Assembly: GCA_034436035.1 (NCBI GenBank) | Contig: DAOTVW010000071.1 | Coordinates: 1-38,176 of the forward strand | Length of the DNA: 38,176 nucleotides | Direction: 5' to 3' | Origin: UBA4823 sp034436035 | GTDB lineage: Bacteria > Chloroflexota > Anaerolineae > Anaerolineales > UBA4823 | Notes under the pieces: generated by a model | Seen by the model: the letters and a program-made list of their open reading frames with translations, nothing else | The model's database searches: none | Told to the model about the DNA's origin: nothing | Shown: piece by piece, positions 13,996-22,190 of the stretch | Numbering within the stretch: position 1 is the first letter of the stretch | Layout of the letters: each line of letters begins with the position of its first letter | Translations under genes and position numbers: made by a program

Positions 13996-16182
13996 CTATC
14001 GCAAAATAAGTCGTTGTATCAAATAAAACATCAATCCACTTATGGTGATAAACCCAAATAAAGCCATGACCATATATTGTTGGACTCGCCCTGTCTGCAT
14101 CACTCGGAGAGAGCGACCGGTTGATTTTGTTACATTGGCAACTAAATCACCCGAGCCGTTGACAATAGGTTTATCAAAATAGTTACGGAAGATCGAGCCT
14201 AATTGATAAGCAACAAAGGCTATCGCATGTAATATACCATCGATGACTTTTCGATCCATCCATAAATAAGTAAATACTTCTGAAAACCAAATCGCCGGTT
14301 TGATAAAGACAACATCGTATAATTCGTCCACATAATATTTATTTTTCAAGACGGGATAAATAGAACCTAACCAATTCTCTAACGGATCCGTTTCGCCCGC
14401 TTTAAACTTCTTATAAACCATCCAGCCTAACCAAAGCCCACCTAAGGCTACAACCAATGAAGTAAGCAGCGGTATTGCATTGAACGATACCGCTTCGGGT
14501 TCTTCGAGCAAAGTGCTACCGACGAAAGAATGAAACCAATTTGGAATTATGCCGCCGATCACGGGAAAATGTTCCGGTATACCAACCCAACCTGCCGCAA
14601 CAGCAAATACAGCTAAAATAACCAAAGGCATTGTCATTGTCCATGGTGTTTCTTGCGCATGTTCAGCAGATTTTGTGCGGGGCTTTCCTAAAAAGGTCAA
14701 GGTGATTTGGCGCATTGTATAAAATGCAGTTAATAACGCAGCTAAAGCTAAAGTGACGAAGACAACCCAATGCGCATTTCCAAATGCTTCGGATAGGATC
14801 TCATCCTTGCTCCAAAACCCTGCTGTTATCAGTGGAAAACCCGAAAGCGCAAATCCGCCAATCAAAAAGGTCCAAAAAGTGATTGGCATTTTCTTTCTCA
14901 AACCACCCATATTCAGCATATTTTGAGGATCAATCTCTTCACCGGTGTGCAACACGCCATGTTCCATACCATGAATGACCGAGCCTGAACCCAAGAATAA
15001 TAATGCTTTGAAAAATGCATGGGTGATCAGGTGAAATGCTGCCGCGACATAGGCTCCAATCCCAACGGCTGCCATCATATAACCCAATTGAGAGATAGTG
15101 GAATAGGCTAAAACGCGCTTGATATCATTTTGTGCTACCGCGATTGTGGCTGCAAATAAAGCTGTGCCGGCACCAATGATAGATATAATCAACATCGTTG
15201 AGGTCATGACACCATGTCCAGCTCCAGCTGTTAGTAAGGGGAAGATGCGGATGACCATATATACGCCGGCTGAAACCATTGTGGCAGCATGAATCATCGC
15301 AGAAACAGGCGTAGGCCCTTCCATTGCATCCGGCAACCAAACATGCAATGGGAATTGGGCTGATTTCCCGACTGCACCAATGAAAAGTAGCAAGCCAATT
15401 AAACCCGCCGCTGAAAGCCCGGCAATATACGAAGGCGTCGAGGCGAGTTCTCTTAGTATTTCTTCATTGTAGAAAATATTACGATAATTTAGTGTACCGG
15501 TTTGGGAGTATAAATAAGCAATACCAAGTAGCATAAATACATCGCCAACCCGAGTTGTCATGAATGCTTTGATCATTGCTGCACGAGCTGATGGCTTTGC
15601 ATACCAAAAGCCGATCAACAAATAAGAACACAACCCCATTATTTCCCACCCGACAAATAGGGTGAGCATGTTATCACTGAGTACCAATAAATACATACCA
15701 AATGCAAATAAACCAATAAAAGCAAAAAATCGAGAATACATTGGTTCTATCGAAGGGACTTTATGTTTATGTCCTTGATCATCAACGATTGTTGCACCAT
15801 GCGGGGGAAGTCCTGGACGATCATGATCACCAGCTGGTTGACCATAATTATGATAGCCAACGCTATAGATGAATATCATCAAAATCGTCCAAGCAACAAA
15901 GAACAAAGTTGCGGCAGATAATGGATCGATTTGGATACCGATGGTAAACCACGAATTACCCATTGGTAACCAATTTATCGCTGAGGTAAATGGGTGCTCT
16001 CCTAGTTCTGGGGTGTGAATTGCCCGCCAGAAAACCACCATACTCCCCAACCACGAAAGAAATGCCGCGCCAACCGCAATAGAATGACTCAATCCTTTGT
16101 TTCGATTTGTAAAAAGTACAATTAAGAAAAAAGCCAGGACCGGAGGCAACGGTATCAGCCAGATGATTGATTCAGTCGTCAT
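13996..16182 (-). CDS. nuoL: NADH-quinone oxidoreductase subunit L, with long lateral-helix region
   Basis: A 728-residue distal antiporter-like subunit (E. coli: 613). E180 (LFVGWEIMGLCSYLL), K273 (VGKSAQFPLHVWLPDAMEGPTP) and the TM12 lysine in FWSKDEIL are present. Two additions stand out. About 35 residues at 112-148 form a His/Pro-rich hydrophilic loop. In the C-terminal lateral helix, about 26 extra residues (667-692, DNA 14107-14184) separate the IDGILH segment from the final RVMQTGR membrane anchor. Other NuoL proteins that I remember go straight from one to the other. GGAGG ribosome binding site upstream. Confidence 0.96.
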   Translation of the reverse strand: MTTESIIWLIPLPPVLAFFLIVLFTNRNKGLSHSIAVGAAFLSWLGSMVVFWRAIHTPELGEHPFTSAINWLPMGNSWFTIGIQIDPLSAATLFFVAWTILMIFIYSVGYHNYGQPAGDHDRPGLPPHGATIVDDQGHKHKVPSIEPMYSRFFAFIGLFAFGMYLLVLSDNMLTLFVGWEIMGLCSYLLIGFWYAKPSARAAMIKAFMTTRVGDVFMLLGIAYLYSQTGTLNYRNIFYNEEILRELASTPSYIAGLSAAGLIGLLLFIGAVGKSAQFPLHVWLPDAMEGPTPVSAMIHAATMVSAGVYMVIRIFPLLTAGAGHGVMTSTMLIISIIGAGTALFAATIAVAQNDIKRVLAYSTISQLGYMMAAVGIGAYVAAAFHLITHAFFKALLFLGSGSVIHGMEHGVLHTGEEIDPQNMLNMGGLRKKMPITFWTFLIGGFALSGFPLITAGFWSKDEILSEAFGNAHWVVFVTLALAALLTAFYTMRQITLTFLGKPRTKSAEHAQETPWTMTMPLVILAVFAVAAGWVGIPEHFPVIGGIIPNWFHSFVGSTLLEEPEAVSFNAIPLLTSLVVALGGLWLGWMVYKKFKAGETDPLENWLGSIYPVLKNKYYVDELYDVVFIKPAIWFSEVFTYLWMDRKVIDGILHAIAFVAYQLGSIFRNYFDKPIVNGSGDLVANVTKSTGRSLRVMQTGRVQQYMVMALFGFITISGLMFYLIQRLILR

Positions 16183-16218
16183 TTATCCTCCATGATAATG
16201 TCAGGATTATTGATCCAA

Positions 16219-16527
16219 TTAATACTTCAATAAATTGATTTCTTCGGCAACAATAGTACTTCGGCGTCGGTAAATGGAAATGATTAAAGCCAGACCCACC
16301 GCCACTTCAGATGCTGCTACTGCAAAAACGATTACGGTAAACACTTGCCCAGCGACAAAGTTAGGGTTAAGGTATCGCCAAAATGCAAGTAAATTGACAT
16401 TTACTGAATTCAACATTAATTCAATCCCCATCAAGATAGCGATGGCGTTCTTCCGTGACAAGACACCAAAGAGTCCTATACAGAATAAAGCCGCTGCAAA
16501 AATGAGATACCAGGAAAGAGGAATCAT
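16219..16527 (-). CDS. nuoK: NADH-quinone oxidoreductase subunit K
   Basis: A 102-residue, three-helix membrane subunit. The two buried glutamates of the proton half-channel are E36 (LMGIELMLNSVNVN) and E74 (AVAASEVAVGLAL). I chose ATG at 16527 because AGGAG stands at normal spacing before it and the length then matches the family; an upstream in-frame ATG at 16560 would add 11 residues inside the end of nuoJ. Confidence 0.95.
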   Translation of the reverse strand: MIPLSWYLIFAAALFCIGLFGVLSRKNAIAILMGIELMLNSVNVNLLAFWRYLNPNFVAGQVFTVIVFAVAASEVAVGLALIISIYRRRSTIVAEEINLLKY

Positions 16528-16537
16528 TTCGGCACTC

Positions 16538-17050
16538 CTATTTTGTTTTGCTCCATGCAATCACAATTGCTCCAATTAAAGCTGCTAATAAAAGGATGGA
16601 TGCAACTTCAAAAGGAATCAAGTATCCATTAGGTGATACTAACTCCACCCCTAGCTGTTGTAGTGGATCATATCCTTCAGGAAATGATGGCGGCAAGACA
16701 TGAATCTGTTGCCAATTTTGAAGAACGGTAAACAAACCACCAAACAACGCTAAAGTGACAATGCCAGCTATCGGCCAGGTCGCATTAATCTGAGGTCCAC
16801 TATCCTTTGCCACACGTCGTGTAAGCATAATGGCAAATATCATTAATATCGCTATGGCTCCAATATAAATCACCACTTGAGCAACAGCGAAGAATCCAGC
16901 ATCCAATAGTACAAATATGATCGCTATTCCGAATAAACTGAGCACTAACCATAGTGCGGCATGAACAAGGTTTCGGGTGGTGACTACCATCAATGCACCG
17001 CCGAGTGTTATTGCGGCTACAATAAGAAAAATAATTTGTAATGGCGTCAT
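16538..17050 (-). CDS. nuoJ: NADH-quinone oxidoreductase subunit J
   Basis: A 170-residue, five-helix membrane subunit. Residues 25-75 (NLVHAALWLVLSLFGIAIIF..VVIYIGAIAILMIFAIML) contain the conserved TM3 with its pi-bulge region that couples quinone chemistry to the pumps. It overlaps nuoH by 4 bp with AAGGGG upstream. nuoI, which normally sits between H and J, is missing. Confidence 0.96.
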   Translation of the reverse strand: MTPLQIIFLIVAAITLGGALMVVTTRNLVHAALWLVLSLFGIAIIFVLLDAGFFAVAQVVIYIGAIAILMIFAIMLTRRVAKDSGPQINATWPIAGIVTLALFGGLFTVLQNWQQIHVLPPSFPEGYDPLQQLGVELVSPNGYLIPFEVASILLLAALIGAIVIAWSKTK

Positions 17051-18285
17051 ACGTGAGCCCCTTCTGATGTAGATCTAGGTTCGATAGTACTTCCGCTTGA
17101 CTTTATTGGAAAATTTACGCGAATTTTCTCTGGATCCGCTACCCTTTTCCGCTCTGCGCGGGCATAGGATCCAACGACGAGATAAGCGATATAAAGTAAA
17201 ATGACATTACTCAAAAACATTACCAAGACATATACGCTATACGATGCATTTTGAAACAGCTTGTCTAATAAAGCAGTTATAATTAAAGCTGCCAGAGCAA
17301 GCGGGGTTAAGAATTTCCAATTCAAATTCAACATTTGGTCAATGCGCACTCGGGGGAAAGAATACTTGATCCACATGATCACCCAATACATAAAAAAGGC
17401 TTTAACAAAGAAATAGAAAATCCCTAAAATGGGGTATGTTTCTACCCCCCAACCACGCCATCCGCCTAAAAAGAAAGTAGCGAAGAAACCGCCTAAAGTT
17501 AATGCATGTAACAGTTCTCCAGCATAAAACAAACCAAATTTCATTCCCGTGTACTCGATATGAAATCCAGCTACAATTTCCGATTCTGCTTCTGAAATGT
17601 CAAAAGGTGCTCTGCCTAATTCTGCTTGAGAGGAAATGAGGAAAATGATTGCGGCAACCGGGGCTAATACAATATACCAAACGGTTTGACTATGAACAAT
17701 CGTATTAATCCCCATGCTGCGAGATAAAATTACGGGAATGAGGATAGAAATCACCATTGGGACTTCATAAGAAACCATTTGCGCCACAGTTCTGAAAGCG
17801 CCAACTAATGCAAATTTATTATTGGACGCCCATCCCGCAATTAAGATCCCTAAAGTACTGATCGATCCAACTGCAATGATATACAATACCCCAACATTAA
17901 TATCACTACCAAAAATAGTTGGTGCCAGGGGAACTACCGCCCAAAGCATGATAACTGTAGCAAGAGCAATTACCGGGGATAGGTTGTATAAAAATTTGTC
18001 CGCTTTATCCGGGGTAATGTCTTCTTTCAGTAAAAGTTTAATGACATCAGCAATGGGTTGAAATAAACCAAATGGTCCTAAACGGTTCGGTCCTAACCGA
18101 TCCTGAAAACGAGCGACAACTTTTCTTTCCACCCAAACCAGAAAGATATCTAATACAAGCACTACTGATGCTAATACTACAACCCCAATTGCGGATAAAA
18201 TCACTGTTATCCAAGTAGGTGAAACACCCCAATTTATCAAAACCGTCTTTAGCCAATTAGCAATTAAGTTTACTGGATCAGACAT
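17047..18285 (-). CDS. nuoH: NADH-quinone oxidoreductase subunit H
   Basis: A 412-residue, eight-helix subunit forming the membrane side of the quinone site. VERKVVARFQDRLGPNRLGPFG near residue 52 and SSQAELGRAPFDISEAESEIVAGFHIEYTG near residue 220 are the diagnostic signatures (shown here in part as family hallmarks). It is longer than E. coli NuoH owing to an N-terminal extension and a basic, Ser-rich cytoplasmic tail of about 40 residues. AGAGGAG ribosome binding site. It lies downstream of a terminator that separates it from nuoA. Confidence 0.96.
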   Translation of the reverse strand: MSDPVNLIANWLKTVLINWGVSPTWITVILSAIGVVVLASVVLVLDIFLVWVERKVVARFQDRLGPNRLGPFGLFQPIADVIKLLLKEDITPDKADKFLYNLSPVIALATVIMLWAVVPLAPTIFGSDINVGVLYIIAVGSISTLGILIAGWASNNKFALVGAFRTVAQMVSYEVPMVISILIPVILSRSMGINTIVHSQTVWYIVLAPVAAIIFLISSQAELGRAPFDISEAESEIVAGFHIEYTGMKFGLFYAGELLHALTLGGFFATFFLGGWRGWGVETYPILGIFYFFVKAFFMYWVIMWIKYSFPRVRIDQMLNLNWKFLTPLALAALIITALLDKLFQNASYSVYVLVMFLSNVILLYIAYLVVGSYARAERKRVADPEKIRVNFPIKSSGSTIEPRSTSEGAHV

Positions 18286-18314
18286 CCAAATACTCCTCTA
18301 AACAATTCCTGTTA

Positions 18315-18323
18315 TTTTTACCA
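18315..18323 (-). promoter_or_regulatory. Possible extended -10 for nuoH operon
   Basis: TGG-TAAAAA on the minus strand (18323-18315), downstream of the nuoA terminator and 29 bp before nuoH. No good -35. It would let nuoH-N be transcribed independently of nuoA. Confidence 0.3.
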
Positions 18324-18331
18324 ATGCGCGC

Positions 18332-18363
18332 AAAAAGGCTGATGTGTTTACCATCAGCCTTTT
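18332..18363 (-). terminator. Intrinsic terminator between nuoA and nuoH
   Basis: The stem AAAAGGCTGATG / CATCAGCCTTTT (18363-18352 with 18344-18333) has a 7-base loop and ends in T5 on the minus strand. It lies within the complex I gene cluster, just after nuoA. Confidence 0.85.
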
Positions 18364-18376
18364 CTGTTATATTTAA

Positions 18377-18733
18377 TTAGAACCATTCTAAAAACCCCTT
18401 GCGCCAGGCATAGATAAGTCCAGCGACTAAAATTAAGATGAAAAGAATACCTTCAATAACTGCAAATAATGGTAATTGGTGATATGCGATAGCCCAAGGG
18501 AATAAAAATACAATTTCAACATCAAAAATCAAAAATATCAAGGCAAAATTGTAATATTGAACTTTAAACTGCACCCATGTTTCCCCAACCGTTTTTACAC
18601 CACATTCATATGTCTCCGACTTTAATGAACTTGGTTTATGAGGGGCGAGGATTCGTGGGATAATTAAAGCCATGATAGGAAAGATAGGAGCGATGATAAG
18701 GATCAATCCGATGTATAGCCAATCATTCAGCAT
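18377..18733 (-). CDS. nuoA: NADH-quinone oxidoreductase subunit A
   Basis: A 118-residue, three-helix membrane subunit with the hallmark YECGVKTVGETWVQFKVQYY segment followed by LIFLIFDVEIVFLFPWA. I chose ATG at 18733: it has GGAGGAG right upstream, and the alternative TTG at 18766 would lie only one base past the -10 box. A terminator follows the gene, so it can be transcribed as a single-gene message with read-through to nuoH. Confidence 0.96.
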   Translation of the reverse strand: MLNDWLYIGLILIIAPIFPIMALIIPRILAPHKPSSLKSETYECGVKTVGETWVQFKVQYYNFALIFLIFDVEIVFLFPWAIAYHQLPLFAVIEGILFILILVAGLIYAWRKGFLEWF

Positions 18734-18766
18734 GAAAGCTCCTCCACTTGTTGGTATTTCCAGCAA

Positions 18767-18795
18767 ATTTTACCATACTCTTTTACTGATTTCAA
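18767..18795 (-). promoter_or_regulatory. Promoter of nuoA / complex I cluster
   Basis: On the minus strand TTGAAA (18795-18790) and TGG-TAAAAT (-10 at 18772-18767) are 17 bases apart. Transcription would start near 18760, leaving a leader of about 27 nt with a strong GGAGGAG. Confidence 0.75.
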
Positions 18796-18857
18796 TTTAC
18801 TATGGATGAGTTTTTCTGGACTTTTGTCACTTTTTTCTCAATGATATTTACTAAACC

Positions 18858-21209
18858 ATGGCTCAGTTAATTACCCCCTCGTTTACTACAAAGGAGAACT
18901 CCAGGTTAAGTCCAACACACGATTGGGTAGCGATATTTCTTATTTGGATTATCCTGTGGATTACCGCGCGGAGGTTAATCGTCACCAATTGGACTAATGA
19001 TTTAGGATTTTCTTCCACGATTGCAACCTTTGGTTTAATCTTTGGTATTGCCCTCGGGGCTTGTAAGTTTCCAAAATCTTTCAAAATCGTATTGATAGTC
19101 AGTTACAGTTTGTTTTTTATCCTATGGATGTGTGGCTTGACATTTCAAAAGGATATCTTATGGTTAGACCGAATTCATCTACTATTATTACGCTTGAGTA
19201 GAACCGCTCATCAACTTATTCTCAATCAACCTGTTCAAGACAATCTTTTATTTATTTTATTGATGATGATTGTTTTTTGGTTTATTGGATTAAACAGCGG
19301 TTATAGTTTCTCTAGGAATGCTGCCACCTGGCAAATCCTGATACCCCTATTTGTGACAATTACTTTAATTCACTCCTACGATCCCCTACTTCCTCAACGA
19401 ATATGGTATCTGATTGCTTTCACTTTCTTCTCCTTGTTGCTGATGATTCGATTAAATCTAATTCATCAGGTCACCCAATGGAAAGAAAATCGGGTTCAAG
19501 TTCCCTCCCAGTTTGCTAATGATATTTTACAGATTTCTATTCGTTTTGTACTTCTCCTGTCTTTTATCGTTTGGATTCTGCCTGCAAACCGCTCTTCTTT
19601 TCAGCAAATGGAGATCTTTTGGAATAAGCTCAAACAACCATTTCAATCTATTCGAGAAGACTTTGAAAATGCATTTTCATCCTTGAAAGTTACAATCGGT
19701 TCATCTCCAGATTATTACGGAAGAATTCTTAATTTAGGACAGGGAAATATCCTTAGTGACGAAGAAGTATTTTCCGTTTTAGTACCAGAAAAACCACCTC
19801 AAGGATTGAGCCTTTATTGGCGAGCAAGAGTTTACAACTTTTACGAGAATGGGCAGTGGAGCACCACCAATACGCTTTGGCAGTTCATTGAGCCAGGCTC
19901 CACAAAATTACAATTTCAACGCTACCCCGATCGAATGCGTGGCTTAAGCACTTTTTATTTTGCTTTAAATAAACCTATTATTACTTTATTTGCTCCTCCA
20001 CAACCACAATGGACAAATCTCGGTGTAAAAGCAGAATTGTTTCCTAATCCCGATGGAACTGTAGATTTACTTACACTTCAATCTAATCACACGTTAGGTA
20101 GTGGAACAACCTATACTGTGCGATCTTCCTTGAGTGGAACAACAATCCAAAAATTGCGTCAGGCGAGTGAAACCTTTCCCACAGCAATTCAAGAGCGCTA
20201 TTTACAATTACCCGATTCTATAACTCCTCGTACACGCCAACTAGCCCATCAAATCACAGTAAATGAGACTACTGAATATGACAAAGTAATTGCAGTTACC
20301 GAATATTTACGGCAAAACCTGCAATATAGTGAAACACTACAAGAATTACCCCAAGATAAAGAACTTATCGATTGGTTCTTGTTCGATGCCCAAAGGGGAT
20401 TTTGCAATTATTTTGCATCCGCTGAGGTGATCCTTTTACGTAGCATCGGAATCCCTGCACGGTTAGCAGTAGGTTATGCACAAGGCAAAATCACCAGCCC
20501 CAATGTTTATCAAGTGATCCAACGCGATGCTCACGCTTGGCCTGAAGTGTATTTCACCAATGTCGGATGGGTGGAATTTGAACCGACCCCCAACCGGCCC
20601 GAAATCATTCGCCCACTTTCTGATCTGACGATACCCCCACCCAATATCGCTAATGAAAGCAATGCTCAAATCCAAGAGGCCCTTAAAAAACTACAACAGA
20701 GCCACCAAAATAAGCCACCTAAATCAAAACCCGCACTCCCCTCTTACTTCTGGTTATCCATTTTAATAATTTCCATGTTAGCACTCGGGATTTATTCATA
20801 TTTTCACAAAACCCAATTACAAAAGTTATCCATACAGATACCAGCAACGATCGAAACAAATTTACGTACAAGAGGCATCAATCCACCTGCATCGCTGGTA
20901 AATTGGAATCGAAAACAACTACTGACGCCAATTGAAAAAGCTTACTTACAGATAAATTCTGCCTTAAAATTACTCGGAAATTTGCCCGCTTCATCAGCCA
21001 CGCCAATTGAGCGAGCTAATTTGCTCATTTCTCTTTTGCCACAAGGAGAACCATTTATTCGATTAATTCTTAACCAATATCAAGACTTTCTATATAATAA
21101 CATTGAGCCAGACCTTCCCAGTATTTATAATGCAAAACAGGTTTTACGCCGTCTAATTTTCCGTAAATGGATCTCGATGCATGTAAAATTTAGATTTTCA
21201 GGAAATTAA
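18858..21209 (+). CDS. Membrane-anchored transglutaminase-like protein (TgpA/DUF3488 type)
   Basis: A 783-residue protein with five or six membrane helices in the first 250 residues, an extracytoplasmic region, a transglutaminase core and a late membrane helix (about 632-650) before a cytoplasmic DUF4129-like tail. The core has C516 (RGFCNYFASAEV), H559 (DAHAWPEVYF) and a third motif reading EFEPTP, with Glu where many relatives have Asp. The fold suits cysteine protease or transglutaminase action on envelope proteins; the substrate is unknown. A -10-like TATTTA ends 7 bases before the ATG (TTGTCA at 18824-18829, short 15-base spacer) and no Shine-Dalgarno sequence is seen, so the mRNA may be leaderless. 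It diverges from nuoA and converges on the PLP enzyme with a 3-bp gap. Confidence 0.87.
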   Translation: MAQLITPSFTTKENSRLSPTHDWVAIFLIWIILWITARRLIVTNWTNDLGFSSTIATFGLIFGIALGACKFPKSFKIVLIVSYSLFFILWMCGLTFQKDILWLDRIHLLLLRLSRTAHQLILNQPVQDNLLFILLMMIVFWFIGLNSGYSFSRNAATWQILIPLFVTITLIHSYDPLLPQRIWYLIAFTFFSLLLMIRLNLIHQVTQWKENRVQVPSQFANDILQISIRFVLLLSFIVWILPANRSSFQQMEIFWNKLKQPFQSIREDFENAFSSLKVTIGSSPDYYGRILNLGQGNILSDEEVFSVLVPEKPPQGLSLYWRARVYNFYENGQWSTTNTLWQFIEPGSTKLQFQRYPDRMRGLSTFYFALNKPIITLFAPPQPQWTNLGVKAELFPNPDGTVDLLTLQSNHTLGSGTTYTVRSSLSGTTIQKLRQASETFPTAIQERYLQLPDSITPRTRQLAHQITVNETTEYDKVIAVTEYLRQNLQYSETLQELPQDKELIDWFLFDAQRGFCNYFASAEVILLRSIGIPARLAVGYAQGKITSPNVYQVIQRDAHAWPEVYFTNVGWVEFEPTPNRPEIIRPLSDLTIPPPNIANESNAQIQEALKKLQQSHQNKPPKSKPALPSYFWLSILIISMLALGIYSYFHKTQLQKLSIQIPATIETNLRTRGINPPASLVNWNRKQLLTPIEKAYLQINSALKLLGNLPASSATPIERANLLISLLPQGEPFIRLILNQYQDFLYNNIEPDLPSIYNAKQVLRRLIFRKWISMHVKFRFSGN

Positions 21210-21212
21210 TTT

Positions 21213-22190
21213 TTATATAATTATCGGCTCATATATATCGGCAAATAATGCCGGGTTACCTCCAGTATGCCAAAATAAAATTTTCGCATCAGGTGGTATT
21301 ACCCCTTGGCGAATGAGATCAATCATCCCAGCAGCTGCCCTGCCTGTATAAACGGGATCAAGCAGAATACCCTCTGCGCGTGCAAAAGTCCGAATAGCAT
21401 TTATATCTGCTTCGGTCGGAATTCCATATCCTTTGCCAAGATATTGATCATTAATGTGAATTTTCGTTGCATCCATTTTCACATCAAATTGATAATTGCT
21501 GATCGCATCGTGGATTAATTTTAATATTTTTTCTTTAAGAGTTGCTTCAGGCGCGTCAACACTAATACCTAAAATATCCCAACTTACACCAGCCATAAGT
21601 GAACCCAGGACAAGGCCTGACTGAGAACCACCTGAAGAAGACGGGAAAACAATCACATCTGGGTTAAATCCTTGATTAATTAATTCAAAAACAGCTAAAG
21701 TGTAACCGAGCACACCTGTTGCATTGGACCCGCCGTAAGGGATGAGATATGGTCGTTTTCCATCTGCCCAAGCTTGTTGATATACTTCTTGTAATTTCGA
21801 TTCTCTTTTTTCTTTATCGCACCAAACCACCTCGGCTCCAAAAAGTTCATCCAGTAACAAATTAGCGCTTTTTCTCGAAGGGGGCTCGCCGGTTAAGATT
21901 AGAGTACAATTCAATCCAAATTTAGCGGCAGCTGCAGCGGTCTGCCGACAATGGTTAGATTGAATCGCCCCAGCAGTAAGAATGGTTTTTGCTCCATTTG
22001 CCAGTGCATCTGCAAAGAAAAATTCTAATTTTCGAACTTTGTTTCCGCCAAACGCCAACCCGGTTAAGTCATCTCTTTTTATCCATAACTCTCGCACACC
22101 AAGTTGGGTGGCTAGACGCGGCATCGCTTCGACAGGCGTCGGTAAATTGCCTATTTTTACTCTAGGTATCTTGGATAAATTTTCTATCAT
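21213..22190 (-). CDS. D-cysteine desulfhydrase-like PLP enzyme
   Basis: A 325-residue fold-type II PLP enzyme of the ACC deaminase / D-cysteine desulfhydrase family. K51 in FGGNKVRKLEF binds PLP and the SNH motif is at 78-80. At the two positions that separate the activities, ACC deaminases carry Glu and Leu; here they are T282 (PVYTGRAA) and T309 (FWHTGGNP), as in D-cysteine desulfhydrases. It would release pyruvate, H2S and ammonia from D-Cys or act on a related D-amino acid. It overlaps the upstream FemX-like gene by 4 bp and ends the envelope operon, which hints at a role in D-amino-acid or precursor balance. That role is inference. Confidence 0.85.
   Translation of the reverse strand: MIENLSKIPRVKIGNLPTPVEAMPRLATQLGVRELWIKRDDLTGLAFGGNKVRKLEFFFADALANGAKTILTAGAIQSNHCRQTAAAAAKFGLNCTLILTGEPPSRKSANLLLDELFGAEVVWCDKEKRESKLQEVYQQAWADGKRPYLIPYGGSNATGVLGYTLAVFELINQGFNPDVIVFPSSSGGSQSGLVLGSLMAGVSWDILGISVDAPEATLKEKILKLIHDAISNYQFDVKMDATKIHINDQYLGKGYGIPTEADINAIRTFARAEGILLDPVYTGRAAAGMIDLIRQGVIPPDAKILFWHTGGNPALFADIYEPIII

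Noticed and set aside
18734..18766. Upstream TTG start for nuoA adding 11 residues
   Set aside because: The TTG is one base after the -10 box, while ATG at 18733 has GGAGGAG and gives the normal family length.
21213..22190. ACC deaminase
   Set aside because: The residues diagnostic of ACC deaminase (Glu and Leu in the YEG and HLGG positions) are Thr in both places, which fits D-cysteine desulfhydrase.
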